56,499 bases of DNA from an uncultured Spirochaetia bacterium. Lineage in GTDB: Bacteria; Spirochaetota; Spirochaetia; JABEVK01. This document shows, piece by piece, positions 10,302 to 19,779 of this stretch; position 1 is the first letter of the stretch, and each line of letters opens with the position of its first letter. The notes under the pieces are model-generated. The model saw only the letters and a program-made list of their open reading frames with translations, was not told the DNA's origin and did no database searches. The stretch is from NCBI GenBank assembly GCA_937960645.1, contig CALGPJ010000010.1, positions 1-56,499 of the forward strand, read 5' to 3'. The position numbers were made by a program, and so were the translations under genes.

Positions 10302-12305
10302 TTACCTCTGCGGTCGAACGATATAGGCGTCACGGAATCCCTGACCCTGATAATGTCTCAGTAACAATCCTACCTGGCCCTCGGTTACAGGCCCTGCCAA
10401 AAGACGCATCCCCCGCGTTGTTTGATGGACCACAAAGGGAACATAGGTCCGCACGCGTTCCAGAGTCGAGAGCAAGGTAGCCTCATCACGGTAAGATCCC
10501 AACTGCACATAAAAACCACCGGGCTGCAGTTGATCGACGATGGCGATGTCCCCGACGATGTCGCCTTCGGGTTTCTGAGGCCGGGACACGTAGCGACGAC
10601 CGCTGGGTGTGGGACCCTGGGTCAGCTGAGTCACCCCTGCGGAGGGTTGCTGCGGACGGGAAGAGGGCACTACCGGTGCAGGAGGTGTTGGAGATGTTTC
10701 CTGCGGAGGCGGGATTTGGGCGACTTCCCGCGGTCTTTCGATAGCTGTCGGCACATCCGCAATCCTTTCAGTTGTAGGAAGCGACGGTTGTACCGATCGC
10801 GGGCTTTCTCCAGCTGTCGGCACATCCGCAACACGCTCACCCTCCGGTAAGGTCGGTCGCACGAGACGCGGCCCTTCCTCGAGAACGGGCATGTCGGCCA
10901 CCCGTTCCCCTTCCGGGAAAGAGGGTTGAACCGTTCGAGGCGATTCATAGGGGGAAGGCAGATCGGCAATTTCTCCCAGTGGCGGCTGGTTAAGATTTAC
11001 CGTTCGGGGGGATTCATAGGGGGAGGGCAAATCGGCAATTTCTCCCAGCGGCGGCTGGTTAAGTTTTACCGTTCGGGGCTGTTCGGCGATGGGTGGCAAG
11101 TCCACCATCCTTTCCATAAAATCCGGAGATTGCCGCCTGACCACCCGGGGCTGTTCCACGACACTGGGGCGATCCGCCACCTCCGTCTCCTGAGGTGGAA
11201 GCGTGGGCCGGACCACACGCACCTGATCGGGAAGGCGGGGCAAAATGACCACACTGCTATCCATCGGCATTCGGAACTCAGGCGACACCACTGCGGTTGG
11301 CTGCGGCTCCGGCGGAACGATCACGATGCGATCGTCCTCGGGTAAACGAATGGAAGGTCCCACAGCCCGGGGCCCTCTCTCCGGGGCCTCGCGGGGGGCC
11401 GGAGGAGCATCGGGATGAGTTTCGGCCACCCGGGGAGGCACCGATTGGGGTGATACCCGAGGACCCTCCGGTGGTTGGGCAGCCAAAAGAGGTAGGGACC
11501 TTTGAGCGGGTAACCTGGGATTGGCAGGTGACGTTCTTGGTCGATCTTCCGTGATGGTGGTCGGTGTAAAGGTCGGTGTTGTCGGCTCTGCGGGTTTTTC
11601 CACCGGAGGGGACGATCGCGTGATCACCGGCCTGTCGCCCTGCGGTGTCCCCACAAACTCGGGACGCTGGGTCTGCAGTGCCCGGGTCACTGGCTCGCTG
11701 GGGATTCGGGGTGTCACGGTCCTGGGCCCCTCGTCGGAAACCGGCGGCATTTCCACAGTCGAAGGGGTCAACGGCGGCATAGGCTCGAGCTGGGGTTGAG
11801 GCTGTCGGGTCACGGTTTGAGGAGCTTCCTGTACCGGGGCCGCTTCGAAAGATTGTGGAGAGATGATTTCTGGGACAGAAATGTCTTGTGGCCGCTGGAC
11901 CAGGAGGGCAGGGTTCGTTTCCGGGTCTGGATTCACCGGTCTCTCTTGTGCCAGGGTACTGGGCAGGCTTCGCAGGGTCGAACTGACCGTTGCCCGAGCC
12001 GGGGCGCTTTCACCCAGGTCCAGACCCAATTCGGCAGCGGCCTGCGAACTCAGTACCAGGACCGGTCCTTCGATACCCTCGATGTTTCGTTTCAGTACCT
12101 CGACGAGAACCGTTTTTCCCGTCCGCGGAAGGGTGATTTCCAAAAACGTGTTGCGCGGGAAATCGTTGGCCGCCGCGTAGAGGCCCGCTTCCGGCAGGAC
12201 GCCCGGCTCTGCCCGAAAAACCTGGCCCTCCCAAAGATTCTGTGCCCACAAAGCACTCAGAACCCCAAAAACGGTCAAACCGATCAAGATCAGGCGTCTC
12301 ATCAT
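10302..12305 (-). CDS. SPOR-domain envelope protein with RlpA-like start and proline-rich repeats
   Basis: The product has 667 residues from the ATG at 12305, which has AGAGGA before it. The order is: signal peptide (1-22, ending ALWAQ); a region resembling the RlpA double-psi barrel (about 23-95, including GLYAAANDFP and VLVLSSQAAAELGL); a long Pro/Arg/Glu-rich region (about 100-560) containing seven 23-24-residue repeats (363-525); and a C-terminal SPOR domain (about 590-667, with GGFYVQLGSYRDEATLL). SPOR domains bind denuded glycan strands at division septa, so a role in septal peptidoglycan is likely. The RlpA-like part is divergent, and lytic activity cannot be claimed. Confidence 0.8.
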   Translation of the reverse strand: MMRRLILIGLTVFGVLSALWAQNLWEGQVFRAEPGVLPEAGLYAAANDFPRNTFLEITLPRTGKTVLVEVLKRNIEGIEGPVLVLSSQAAAELGLDLGESAPARATVSSTLRSLPSTLAQERPVNPDPETNPALLVQRPQDISVPEIISPQSFEAAPVQEAPQTVTRQPQPQLEPMPPLTPSTVEMPPVSDEGPRTVTPRIPSEPVTRALQTQRPEFVGTPQGDRPVITRSSPPVEKPAEPTTPTFTPTTITEDRPRTSPANPRLPAQRSLPLLAAQPPEGPRVSPQSVPPRVAETHPDAPPAPREAPERGPRAVGPSIRLPEDDRIVIVPPEPQPTAVVSPEFRMPMDSSVVILPRLPDQVRVVRPTLPPQETEVADRPSVVEQPRVVRRQSPDFMERMVDLPPIAEQPRTVKLNQPPLGEIADLPSPYESPRTVNLNQPPLGEIADLPSPYESPRTVQPSFPEGERVADMPVLEEGPRLVRPTLPEGERVADVPTAGESPRSVQPSLPTTERIADVPTAIERPREVAQIPPPQETSPTPPAPVVPSSRPQQPSAGVTQLTQGPTPSGRRYVSRPQKPEGDIVGDIAIVDQLQPGGFYVQLGSYRDEATLLSTLERVRTYVPFVVHQTTRGMRLLAGPVTEGQVGLLLRHYQGQGFRDAYIVRPQR
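10731..11219 (-). repeat. Seven tandem 23-24-codon repeats inside the SPOR protein gene
   Basis: The repeats read in protein as R-(T/V/S)-V-x-(P/L)-x-x-P-x-x-E-x-(V/I)-A-D-x-P-x-x-x-E-x-P. Two have 24 residues and five have 23, giving 163 codons. Two adjacent copies (RTVKLNQPPLGEIADLPS and RTVNLNQPPLGEIADLPS) are almost identical in DNA, so duplication was recent or is still active. Such an array probably forms an extended rod between membrane and cell wall. Confidence 0.85.
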
Positions 12306-12382
12306 CTTTTTCCTCTGATTCACTATCGGATCGATTGCCTGCACCCTTGAAGTTTTTCCGTTTTATGGCATTTTAAGAATTG

Positions 12383-14929
12383 ATGAAAAAAAGCATCCTG
12401 GTGATTGTCGAATCTCCAACCAAGGCCAAAACCCTGAAGCGCTTTCTTTCCGACGATTACATGATCGAGGCCAGCGTGGGGCACGTTCGAGACCTACCCG
12501 AAAAAGCCGCTGACATTCCCAAGGAGTACAAGGGTCAAAAGTGGGCTACCCTGGGAATCGACGTCGAGCACGACTTCACTCCTTTATATGTCACGCCCAA
12601 AGAAAAGACCAAGGTCATCGACACGTTGAAAAAAAGGCTGAAACAGGCCAGCGAGGTCCTGCTTGCCACCGATGAAGACCGTGAGGGTGAGAGCATCTCG
12701 TGGCACTTACTCGAGGTCCTACGGCCGAACATCCCCGTCAAGCGGATGGTTTTCCACGAAATCACCAAATCGGCTATTTTGAACGCCCTGAACCAGACTC
12801 GTCAATTAGACATGAATCTGGTCGAGGCCCAGGAAACCCGCCGAATCCTGGACCGTCTGGTGGGCTACACCATTTCTCCCCTCATCTGGAAGAAAATTGC
12901 GTACGGGCTTTCGGCTGGCCGCGTCCAGAGCCCCGGTCTGCGGCTACTCGTGGAACGGGAACTGGAACGCTGTCGGTTTCAAAGCGCCGAGTACTGGGAC
13001 ATGATGGCCCTGCTCCGTCACAGCGGGCAGAGTTTCGAAGCCCAACTCATCGAGGTCAGTGGGAAAAAGATCGCACGGGGAAAGGATTTCGATCCCGAAA
13101 CCGGCAAACTCCCCCCAAAATCGGACCTGGAGCTCCTGGATGGCGACACCACCCGGCGGCTGGAATCGGAGCTCCAGAACCTGCCCTGGATCGTACAGGA
13201 GGTGACCGAGAAGCCCATCCTGCAGAAGCCGCCCATTCCCTTCATCACCTCCACCCTGCAGCAAGAGGCTAACCGCAAACTCCGCATGAGCACCCGGGAC
13301 ACCAGCCGGGTTTCTCAGAAGCTGTACGAGGAGGGCTACATCACCTACATGAGGACCGACAGTCCCAGCCTCTCCCAGGAGGCCATCGAGGGGGCCCGAC
13401 GGCAAATCACGGAGCTTTACGGCCAGGATTACCTGAGCGAGAAGCCCCGGCAGTTCAGTGCCCGCTCCAAAGGGGCACAGGAAAGCCACGAGGCCATCCG
13501 GCCTGTAGGCCCCAATTTTCTCCATCCGGACCAGACACCCCTCACCGGCCTCGAGCGCGCCCTCTACGAGATGATCTGGAAACGCACCCTGGCCAGTCAG
13601 ATGGCCGAGGCACGCAAACTCCAGATCACGGTTCGCATTCGTGCAGGCGATACCGTGTTTTTGGCAACCGGTAACCGCATCCTGTTCCCCGGTTTCCTGC
13701 GGGTTTACGTTGAAGGCCACGATAACCCCGAGGAGGCCCTCGAGGACCGAGAAACATTGTTGCCGCCCCTGCACGAGAACGACCAACCCCAACTTCAAAA
13801 GCTGGTGGCCCAAAGCCACCTTACCAAGCCACCGGCGCGGTTCACCGAGGCCAGCCTGGTTCAGCGTTTGGAGAAGGAGGGAATCGGCCGGCCCAGCACC
13901 TACGCCAGCATCATCTCCACCCTCATGGAGCGCAAATACGTGTTCAAGAAGGACAATGCCCTGGTTCCGAGCTTTACCGGTATCGCCGTCACCGGCATTC
14001 TCAAGAACTCCTTCGCCGACCTGGTGGACTATGAATTCACCAGCCGCATGGAAGACCATTTAGACAAAATCGCCGAGGGCAAGGGGGAAAAGCTGGGTTA
14101 CCTCCGGGAATTTTACAGTTCGCCCCAGGGTCTTCTGAACCGGGCTAAAGAACAAGAAAAGATCATCGACCCGGAGAGGGCCCGGACCATCGTGCTGCCG
14201 CAATTACCCGACACCCCTATTCGGATTTCTCGATATGGTCCGTATTTTCAGGTCCCTGCCGAGGACGGCACGGTACGAAACATCAATCTGGATTCCAACA
14301 TCCCCCCCTCGGAACTCACGGCGGAGATGATTCAGAAACTGATCCAGCAAGGCTCGAGTGGCCCCCGCAGTTTGGGAACCGATCCGAAAACCCAAAAGCC
14401 CGTTTACCTGGCGCTGGGACGCTATGGTTACCATATTCAACTCGGGGACAAGTCCGAAAACGAAAAACCGCGAACCGCGAGCCTCCTGCCGGGGATGGAT
14501 CCGGCGGAATTGACCCTGGAACAGGCCCTGGCCCTCCTGGAACTCCCCCGAAACCTGGGCATTCATCCGGAAACGGGTCAGCCCGTCCTGGCATCCAACG
14601 GTCGATACGGCCCCTACATCGCGCACAATGGCGAGTTTCGCTCTCTCAAGAAAGAGGATGATTTACTGAGCATCTCGCTCGATCGGGCCCTGGAGCTTTT
14701 GCGCGAACCCAAAACCGGACGGCGCAACGTCACCGTGCTGGCCGATTTGGGCCAGGACCCCAAGAGCAAAAAAAAGGTCAAGGTCCTCAAGGGCAAGTTC
14801 GGCCCCTATGTGAAATTCGGGGCCACCAACCTCTCTTTGCCCAAAACCATGACCGAGGAGGAGGCCAAAAACCTCACCCTCGAACAGGTGGTGGCCCTGC
14901 GGCAGGAAAGGGCCAAGAAGGCCAAATGA
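12383..14929 (+). CDS. topA: DNA topoisomerase I (type IA)
   Basis: This enzyme relaxes negative supercoils through a transient 5'-phosphotyrosine break. The Toprim domain begins at residue 3 (ILVIVESPTKAKTLKRFL) and includes ATDEDREGE, the acidic metal site. The catalytic Tyr lies in EEGYITYMRTDS. The 848 residues include three or more C-terminal repeats of the pattern HPETGQPV...NGRYGPYI, and no CxxC zinc fingers; the protein has almost no cysteine. The first possible codon is a TTG at 12380, but the ATG at 12383 gives the usual N-terminus. No strong ribosome site is seen. It overlaps the esterase gene by 4 bases (ATGA). Confidence 0.96.
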   Translation: MKKSILVIVESPTKAKTLKRFLSDDYMIEASVGHVRDLPEKAADIPKEYKGQKWATLGIDVEHDFTPLYVTPKEKTKVIDTLKKRLKQASEVLLATDEDREGESISWHLLEVLRPNIPVKRMVFHEITKSAILNALNQTRQLDMNLVEAQETRRILDRLVGYTISPLIWKKIAYGLSAGRVQSPGLRLLVERELERCRFQSAEYWDMMALLRHSGQSFEAQLIEVSGKKIARGKDFDPETGKLPPKSDLELLDGDTTRRLESELQNLPWIVQEVTEKPILQKPPIPFITSTLQQEANRKLRMSTRDTSRVSQKLYEEGYITYMRTDSPSLSQEAIEGARRQITELYGQDYLSEKPRQFSARSKGAQESHEAIRPVGPNFLHPDQTPLTGLERALYEMIWKRTLASQMAEARKLQITVRIRAGDTVFLATGNRILFPGFLRVYVEGHDNPEEALEDRETLLPPLHENDQPQLQKLVAQSHLTKPPARFTEASLVQRLEKEGIGRPSTYASIISTLMERKYVFKKDNALVPSFTGIAVTGILKNSFADLVDYEFTSRMEDHLDKIAEGKGEKLGYLREFYSSPQGLLNRAKEQEKIIDPERARTIVLPQLPDTPIRISRYGPYFQVPAEDGTVRNINLDSNIPPSELTAEMIQKLIQQGSSGPRSLGTDPKTQKPVYLALGRYGYHIQLGDKSENEKPRTASLLPGMDPAELTLEQALALLELPRNLGIHPETGQPVLASNGRYGPYIAHNGEFRSLKKEDDLLSISLDRALELLREPKTGRRNVTVLADLGQDPKSKKKVKVLKGKFGPYVKFGATNLSLPKTMTEEEAKNLTLEQVVALRQERAKKAK

Positions 14930-15675
14930 GCACCTGGACCTTTACCCAAACCGGCGAGGGGCCCGCCCTGGTCATCTTGCACGGTATCTTCGGGGACCGA
15001 AACAACTGGAAAACAGTGGCACAAAAAATCCCCGGGCACACCCTCTATTATGTCGATTTGCCCGGGCACGGCGAAACCCCCTCCCCGAAGTCCTGGGCCC
15101 TCGCCGACCTTGCCCGCGACGGCTGGGCCTGGATGGAAGCGAACCGAATTGACCACCCCATCCTCCTGGGACATAGCTGGGGCGGGAAGATCGCCTGGGA
15201 AATGGCCCTCCAGCGGCCCGATTCGGTGCGCGCCCTCATCATCGGGGACATCGGCCCGCTGACCACCCCTATCGAAATCCTGCGAATTGGCACCATTTTG
15301 AATCAGGCTGCCGCTCAGAACGAGCGCGACGGCGTCAAGGCCGTCCTTCTTCAACACTTTCCGCCCAACCTCGCCGGTTTTTTCCTGAAAAGCTGGAAGG
15401 GGGGAGAGCGTGCCTGGGTGTTCGATCTGCCAGCCTTTATCCAGCATGCGGAAACCCTAAGGCAGGGGCTGCCGCCAGGGCGGATTTATCCTGGCCCGAC
15501 CCTGCAAATCTGGGGCAAAAACTCGGAATACCCGACACCCGAAGCCCTCGAAGCGTCTCGACCCTTTTTCCCACAGCTCACCACCGCCTTCGTCGAGGGG
15601 GCAGGCCACTGGTTTCACGCCGAAAACCCCCAGAGAACCCTGGAAATCGTCACCGATTTCATCCATAAACTCTAA
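14926..15675 (+). CDS. Alpha/beta-hydrolase, YbfF-like esterase
   Basis: A cytoplasmic hydrolase of 249 residues. The oxyanion-hole motif LHGIFGDRNNW is characteristic of the YbfF group of acyl-ester hydrolases. The nucleophile elbow is GHSWGG (Ser near residue 84) and the catalytic His is in EGAGHWFHAE near the C-terminus. The natural substrate is unknown; related enzymes cleave acyl-CoA or short-chain esters. Its ATG overlaps the topA stop as ATGA, so translation is coupled. Downstream a weak inverted repeat CCCGA...TCGGG and T-runs (15693-15740) might form a terminator. Confidence 0.85.
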   Translation: MSTWTFTQTGEGPALVILHGIFGDRNNWKTVAQKIPGHTLYYVDLPGHGETPSPKSWALADLARDGWAWMEANRIDHPILLGHSWGGKIAWEMALQRPDSVRALIIGDIGPLTTPIEILRIGTILNQAAAQNERDGVKAVLLQHFPPNLAGFFLKSWKGGERAWVFDLPAFIQHAETLRQGLPPGRIYPGPTLQIWGKNSEYPTPEALEASRPFFPQLTTAFVEGAGHWFHAENPQRTLEIVTDFIHKL

Positions 15676-15752
15676 TTTTAACCGTTGTGACCGTCCCGAG
15701 GAGACGATCGGGCAGATCTCTGTCTTTTGGGCATTTTTTTTGAACAACCCCC

Positions 15753-15798
15753 TTGCAAGATTTTTGGAAACGTTGTATTTTAATAATAGAAACGTTTC
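15753..15798 (+). promoter_or_regulatory. Promoter with two LacI-type operator boxes for the large amylase
   Basis: The -35 box TTGCAA (15753-15758) and the -10 box TATTTT (15776-15781) are 17 bases apart. A box GAAACGTTG (15767-15775) lies between them, and a perfect 10-base palindrome GAAACGTTTC (15789-15798) follows the -10. The two boxes are 22 bases apart, so they face the same side of the helix. Centre-CG palindromes of this type are bound by LacI/CcpA/MalR-family regulators. Binding here would block polymerase, pointing to sugar-controlled repression. No LacI-family gene is in the window. Confidence 0.6.
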
Positions 15799-15812
15799 CA
15801 GGAGGAAAAAGA

Positions 15813-18800
15813 ATGCGTGGTATCGTAAAAAAAAGTTGGCTGCTTTGGGCAGTGTTCACCGTTTTTTGGGGCCACGGGTCCTGCAGCAATCCCACTGTGG
15901 AGACAAAAAAGGTCATCGAAGAAATCCCTTTGACCCCGGCCTCTCTTGAAATTGCCCTGACGCTTCCCTCGGAATTTGTGGGGACGACCGACACCGTGGA
16001 AATCCGCCTGGAAAGTAACGATGGCTTTAGCCCCGTCATCCGCCGGCTGACTTCCTGGGGATCCACCATCACCCTGTCCAACATCGCTCCCGGAAACTGG
16101 ACTGCCAGAATCCGCGGTTTCAATGGCGGCGTGGACGGTACCCAGCTGTTCGAGTCCGTGGTCACCCTGAGTCTCCAATCCGGAGGAAACTCCACCACGG
16201 TGGCCCCAACTTCCAACGCCGTCGCGAATGTCGTTTTTTCGCCCAGTGGTGGAAACGTTCCTAAAAACCAGCCCGTTCAACTGAGCACGCCCACGGAGGG
16301 TGCCACGATCCGTTACACCACCGATGGATCGGATCCCGGCGAAAATTCTGCCATTTACAGTAGCCCGATCATTTTAAGTACCACCGGCGCCGTCACGATC
16401 AAGGCGCGCGCTTATAAGAGCGGCCTGACCGCGAGCCCCATCACCCAGGCCGCGTTCACGGTTTCCACCGGCGACGACATCACTCCATCGCCGACTTTTT
16501 CTCCGAATGGCGGAAGTTTCTCCAGCGACATCGAGGTAAGTTTGAACGGCAGCGGCATCATCTACTACACCATCAACGGTGAAGACCCCACAGAATCCTC
16601 CTCGGTTTACAGTGCACCCCTTTCTCTGACCTCCCCGGGAACCTACACCCTCAGGGCCCGCGCCAAGGAGGGCAGCAAACAGCTTTCCGCCGTGGCGAGC
16701 TCCACCTACGTACTCACCCAGCCCAGCGTCTCGGCGCCGGTTTTCAGCCCCTCGGCCACCACCATTCAGTCCACAACCAACATCACCCTCACCAGCGCCA
16801 CCCTGGATGCCACCATCTTTTACACCACCGACGGCAGCGATCCAACCAGCAGCTCCACCCGAGTGCAGTACACCGGACCCTTCTCCCTGAGCGCCGGAAG
16901 CCACACCGTCAAAGCTTACGCGGTCAAAGCCGGCCACAGCCCGAGCACCGTGAGCACGCAAACTTACACGGTCAACAACCCCACCGACGGCATTCGGCTC
17001 CACGTGTACGGGTACACCAAGATCCACATCTGGAACGCTCAGCCGGCCGGCTCCTATCCCAACACCACCTGGCCGGGAACCAACCTCACCGCCGAGGGCG
17101 ACAACTGGTTCGGCATCTCTTACCTAAATGCCACCTCTCTCAACATCGTGTTCAACACGCCGGCCGCTGGCACAGGTCTTCCCAACCAGACATCCGACCT
17201 CAGCCGGACAACGGGCGAGTGGTGGTACAAGAACGGCCAGTGGACCGACACCGATCCCGATATTCCGGCCATTCCGGTCATTTCGGCAACGCCCAACCCA
17301 GCCCAAAAGTACAACACCGCCCAGACCATCACCCTGACCAGCACCTCGAGCCAGGACAACATCTTCTACACCTTGGACGGTTCCACCCCAACGGTCAACA
17401 GCACGCCCTACACAGCGCCCTTCACCCTCAATTCCTCGAGCACGCCGCAGTCGGTAAAGGCCATTGGTCGAAACCGCCTGGGCCAGGTGGGCCAGGTTTA
17501 CACCTTCGTCTATGACATCAACACCAACCACGACCTCCAGCCCCCTGCCATCACCGCCAGTCAACAACCCGGCGGCCATCCTAGCCCCATCACCGTACAA
17601 TTCACCATTACCGACAACCGAAATGGCATCACCGCCTACTACACCACCGATGGCAGCTCCCCCACCACCAGCTCCCCGGTCTATGCCACCACCGCGGGCA
17701 CCTCGGTCAGCGGGGCGACTATCAACGTCACGGCCAACACCCGGTTCCGGTTCCTGGTCCGGGATGCCTCGGGCAATAGCACCGAAGCGAGCTTTAACTA
17801 CTTCATCGGACAGATGCCCCGGGGGGACTTCCGCGAGGAGACCATCTACTTCCTAATGACGACCCGGTTCTACGACGGGGATTCCTCCAACAACTTCTAC
17901 TGCTGGGACGACCAGCGCGCCGGCAACGTCGCCAACAACGACCCTGCTTGGCGGGGTGACTTCAAAGGTCTGGTAGAAAAACTGGACTACATCAAGGCAC
18001 TCGGGTTCAGCGCCATCTGGATCACGCCCATCGTCAAGAACATGTCGGGCTACGACTACCACGGTTACCATGCGGTGAATCACAGCGTGGTCGACCCCCG
18101 CTACGAAAGCCCCGGCTACGACTACCAGAGGCTACTCGACGAGGCCCACGCCCGCGGCATGAAGATCATTCAGGATGTGGTGGTGAACCACACCGGTAAC
18201 TTCGGGGAGGAAATCCTCCACCCCATCTTCCAGAAGGACGCCAACGGCAGCTACCTGAACTGGTTAAACCCCAACCAACACGTCGCCAATTCCCTGCTGG
18301 AGCAGGCCGCCCAACAGTTTGGTGGGACCTACGCCAGCCTGACCCCCGGCAACCAATTCCAGGCACGAATCCGAACCCTGCGCGCTCCCCTGGACGTGAA
18401 TGTGCACTACCACAACCACAACTTCCAGGGCGGTTGGGAGCAGTACGAAGTGCAGCTCGGTTCGATTGCCGGAGACTGCCAGGACCTGAACACCGAAAAT
18501 CCCACGGTGGCCGAGTACCTGCGTAACGCGTACACCAACTTCATCAACATGGGCGTGGACGCCTTCCGCGTGGACACCGTCAAACATATCAGCCGCCTCA
18601 CCTTCAACCGCGAGTTCATCCCGCAGTGGAAACAGGCCGGCGGCAACAACTTCTTCATCTTCGGCGAGGTGGCCACCCGCTACCGAAGCATCTGGAACTC
18701 GGGCATTCCCGCGATTTCCTCGCCCTTTTACACCTGGAAATGGACCAACAACAAATGGGATACCGACTACCCCTGGGGCAACCGGGCGACCAACGAGGCC

Positions 18801-19694
18801 CAGGCCTTCCAGCACTACAACGACAATCAGAACACCGGCAACCAGCCCAGCTCCGACAACCACCTGCTGCTGAACAATACCTACCGCATCCCCGACTGGA
18901 GTAAAAGGAGCGGCATGGACGTGATCGACTTCCCCATGCACTGGGCCTTCAACAGCATCGGCGACGCGTGGAATACTGCTATCGGTGGGGACTGGGCCTA
19001 CAGCGACGCCACCTTCAACGTGACCTACGTGGACAGCCACGACTATGCTCCGGACGGCGCCCCGGAAAACAAACGCTACACCGGCAGCTGGCCCGAAAAA
19101 CTCAGCCTGATCTTCACCTTCCGCGGTATTCCCACCATCTACTACGGCACCGAGATTGAGTTCAAAAAAGGGGCCGTGATCGACGTCGGACCCAACGCTC
19201 CCCTGGAATCTACAGGCCGAGCCTACTTCGGTAACCACATCACCGGCAGCCTGACAGTGAGTGGATTCGGACAGTACAGCAACGCCACGGGCAATATCGC
19301 TACCACCCTGAGCCACCCCCTGGCCAAGCACATCCGGGCCCTCAACCTGATTCGCCGTGCTGTCCCGGCCTTGCAGAAGGGCCAGTACAGTGTCAACAAT
19401 GTCACGGGGGCCATGGCCTTCCGCCGCCGCTACACAGGCACAATGAACAATGGCAACACCGTGGACAGCTTTGCTCTGGTGGCCCTGGACGGTACAGCGA
19501 CCTTCACCAACATCCCCAATGGTACCTACCGTGACGTGGTGACCGGTCAGAGCCACACCGTGAGCAACGGCACCGCAACCCTCGGCGCCGGTGGTGCGGG
19601 CAACCTCAGGGTTTGGGTCCTCTATGGTGGCGCCAACCAGCCCGATCCGGGTCACGTGCTCAATGGGATGTTCCCCCTGGAGTACATCAAGTAA
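15813..19694 (+). CDS. Large secreted alpha-amylase (GH13) with starch-binding and chitobiase-type domains
   Basis: The protein has 1293 residues and an N-terminal signal with a probable lipidated Cys24 (GHGSC; the lipobox is not canonical). Modules follow in this order: a beta-sandwich (about 40-130); three chitobiase C-terminal-type repeats, each with a YYTTDGSDPT-like core (about 145-390); a CBM26-like starch-binding module (IRLHVYGYTKIHIWNAQPAG, with several Trp, about 390-480); two more chitobiase-type repeats; and the GH13 barrel (about 670-1220). Catalytic motifs are DVVVNHT, AFRVDTVKH (nucleophile Asp, near 916), FGEV (acid Glu, near 951) and VDSHDY (Asp, near 1072). It would attack starch at the cell surface. 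The ATG at 15813 has an ideal GGAGG; an in-frame ATG 60 bases upstream falls at the promoter. Confidence 0.93.
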   Translation: MRGIVKKSWLLWAVFTVFWGHGSCSNPTVETKKVIEEIPLTPASLEIALTLPSEFVGTTDTVEIRLESNDGFSPVIRRLTSWGSTITLSNIAPGNWTARIRGFNGGVDGTQLFESVVTLSLQSGGNSTTVAPTSNAVANVVFSPSGGNVPKNQPVQLSTPTEGATIRYTTDGSDPGENSAIYSSPIILSTTGAVTIKARAYKSGLTASPITQAAFTVSTGDDITPSPTFSPNGGSFSSDIEVSLNGSGIIYYTINGEDPTESSSVYSAPLSLTSPGTYTLRARAKEGSKQLSAVASSTYVLTQPSVSAPVFSPSATTIQSTTNITLTSATLDATIFYTTDGSDPTSSSTRVQYTGPFSLSAGSHTVKAYAVKAGHSPSTVSTQTYTVNNPTDGIRLHVYGYTKIHIWNAQPAGSYPNTTWPGTNLTAEGDNWFGISYLNATSLNIVFNTPAAGTGLPNQTSDLSRTTGEWWYKNGQWTDTDPDIPAIPVISATPNPAQKYNTAQTITLTSTSSQDNIFYTLDGSTPTVNSTPYTAPFTLNSSSTPQSVKAIGRNRLGQVGQVYTFVYDINTNHDLQPPAITASQQPGGHPSPITVQFTITDNRNGITAYYTTDGSSPTTSSPVYATTAGTSVSGATINVTANTRFRFLVRDASGNSTEASFNYFIGQMPRGDFREETIYFLMTTRFYDGDSSNNFYCWDDQRAGNVANNDPAWRGDFKGLVEKLDYIKALGFSAIWITPIVKNMSGYDYHGYHAVNHSVVDPRYESPGYDYQRLLDEAHARGMKIIQDVVVNHTGNFGEEILHPIFQKDANGSYLNWLNPNQHVANSLLEQAAQQFGGTYASLTPGNQFQARIRTLRAPLDVNVHYHNHNFQGGWEQYEVQLGSIAGDCQDLNTENPTVAEYLRNAYTNFINMGVDAFRVDTVKHISRLTFNREFIPQWKQAGGNNFFIFGEVATRYRSIWNSGIPAISSPFYTWKWTNNKWDTDYPWGNRATNEAQAFQHYNDNQNTGNQPSSDNHLLLNNTYRIPDWSKRSGMDVIDFPMHWAFNSIGDAWNTAIGGDWAYSDATFNVTYVDSHDYAPDGAPENKRYTGSWPEKLSLIFTFRGIPTIYYGTEIEFKKGAVIDVGPNAPLESTGRAYFGNHITGSLTVSGFGQYSNATGNIATTLSHPLAKHIRALNLIRRAVPALQKGQYSVNNVTGAMAFRRRYTGTMNNGNTVDSFALVALDGTATFTNIPNGTYRDVVTGQSHTVSNGTATLGAGGAGNLRVWVLYGGANQPDPGHVLNGMFPLEYIK

Positions 19695-19750
19695 TGTCCC
19701 GAGTATTGAAGTCAGGGGTGTCGACGGCACCCCTGGAACTGGAAAACGTT

Positions 19751-19779
19751 AAGCGCCCCGAAAGGGGCGCTTTTTTTGT
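19751..19779. terminator. Bidirectional intrinsic terminator
   Basis: A GC-rich stem AAGCGCCCC / GGGGCGCTT with loop GAAA is followed by seven T on the plus strand, with A-rich sequence on the other side. It lies between two convergent genes (amylase and phosphatase) and can serve both directions. The stop of the phosphatase gene begins at its edge. Confidence 0.9.

Noticed and set aside
12944-14059. 371-codon minus-strand frame inside topA
   Set aside because: topA is complete and conserved on the plus strand; the antisense product has no features.
15690-15745. Possible terminator after the esterase gene
   Set aside because: Only a 5-base stem (CCCGA/TCGGG) with a long loop, and the T-run is about 25 bases away; too weak to list as a feature.
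18264-19730. 488-codon minus-strand frame opposite the amylase
   Set aside because: Shadow of a GC-rich, Asn/Thr/Gly-rich coding sequence; composition is Val/Gly/His-rich without motifs, and it crosses no gene boundary of interest.
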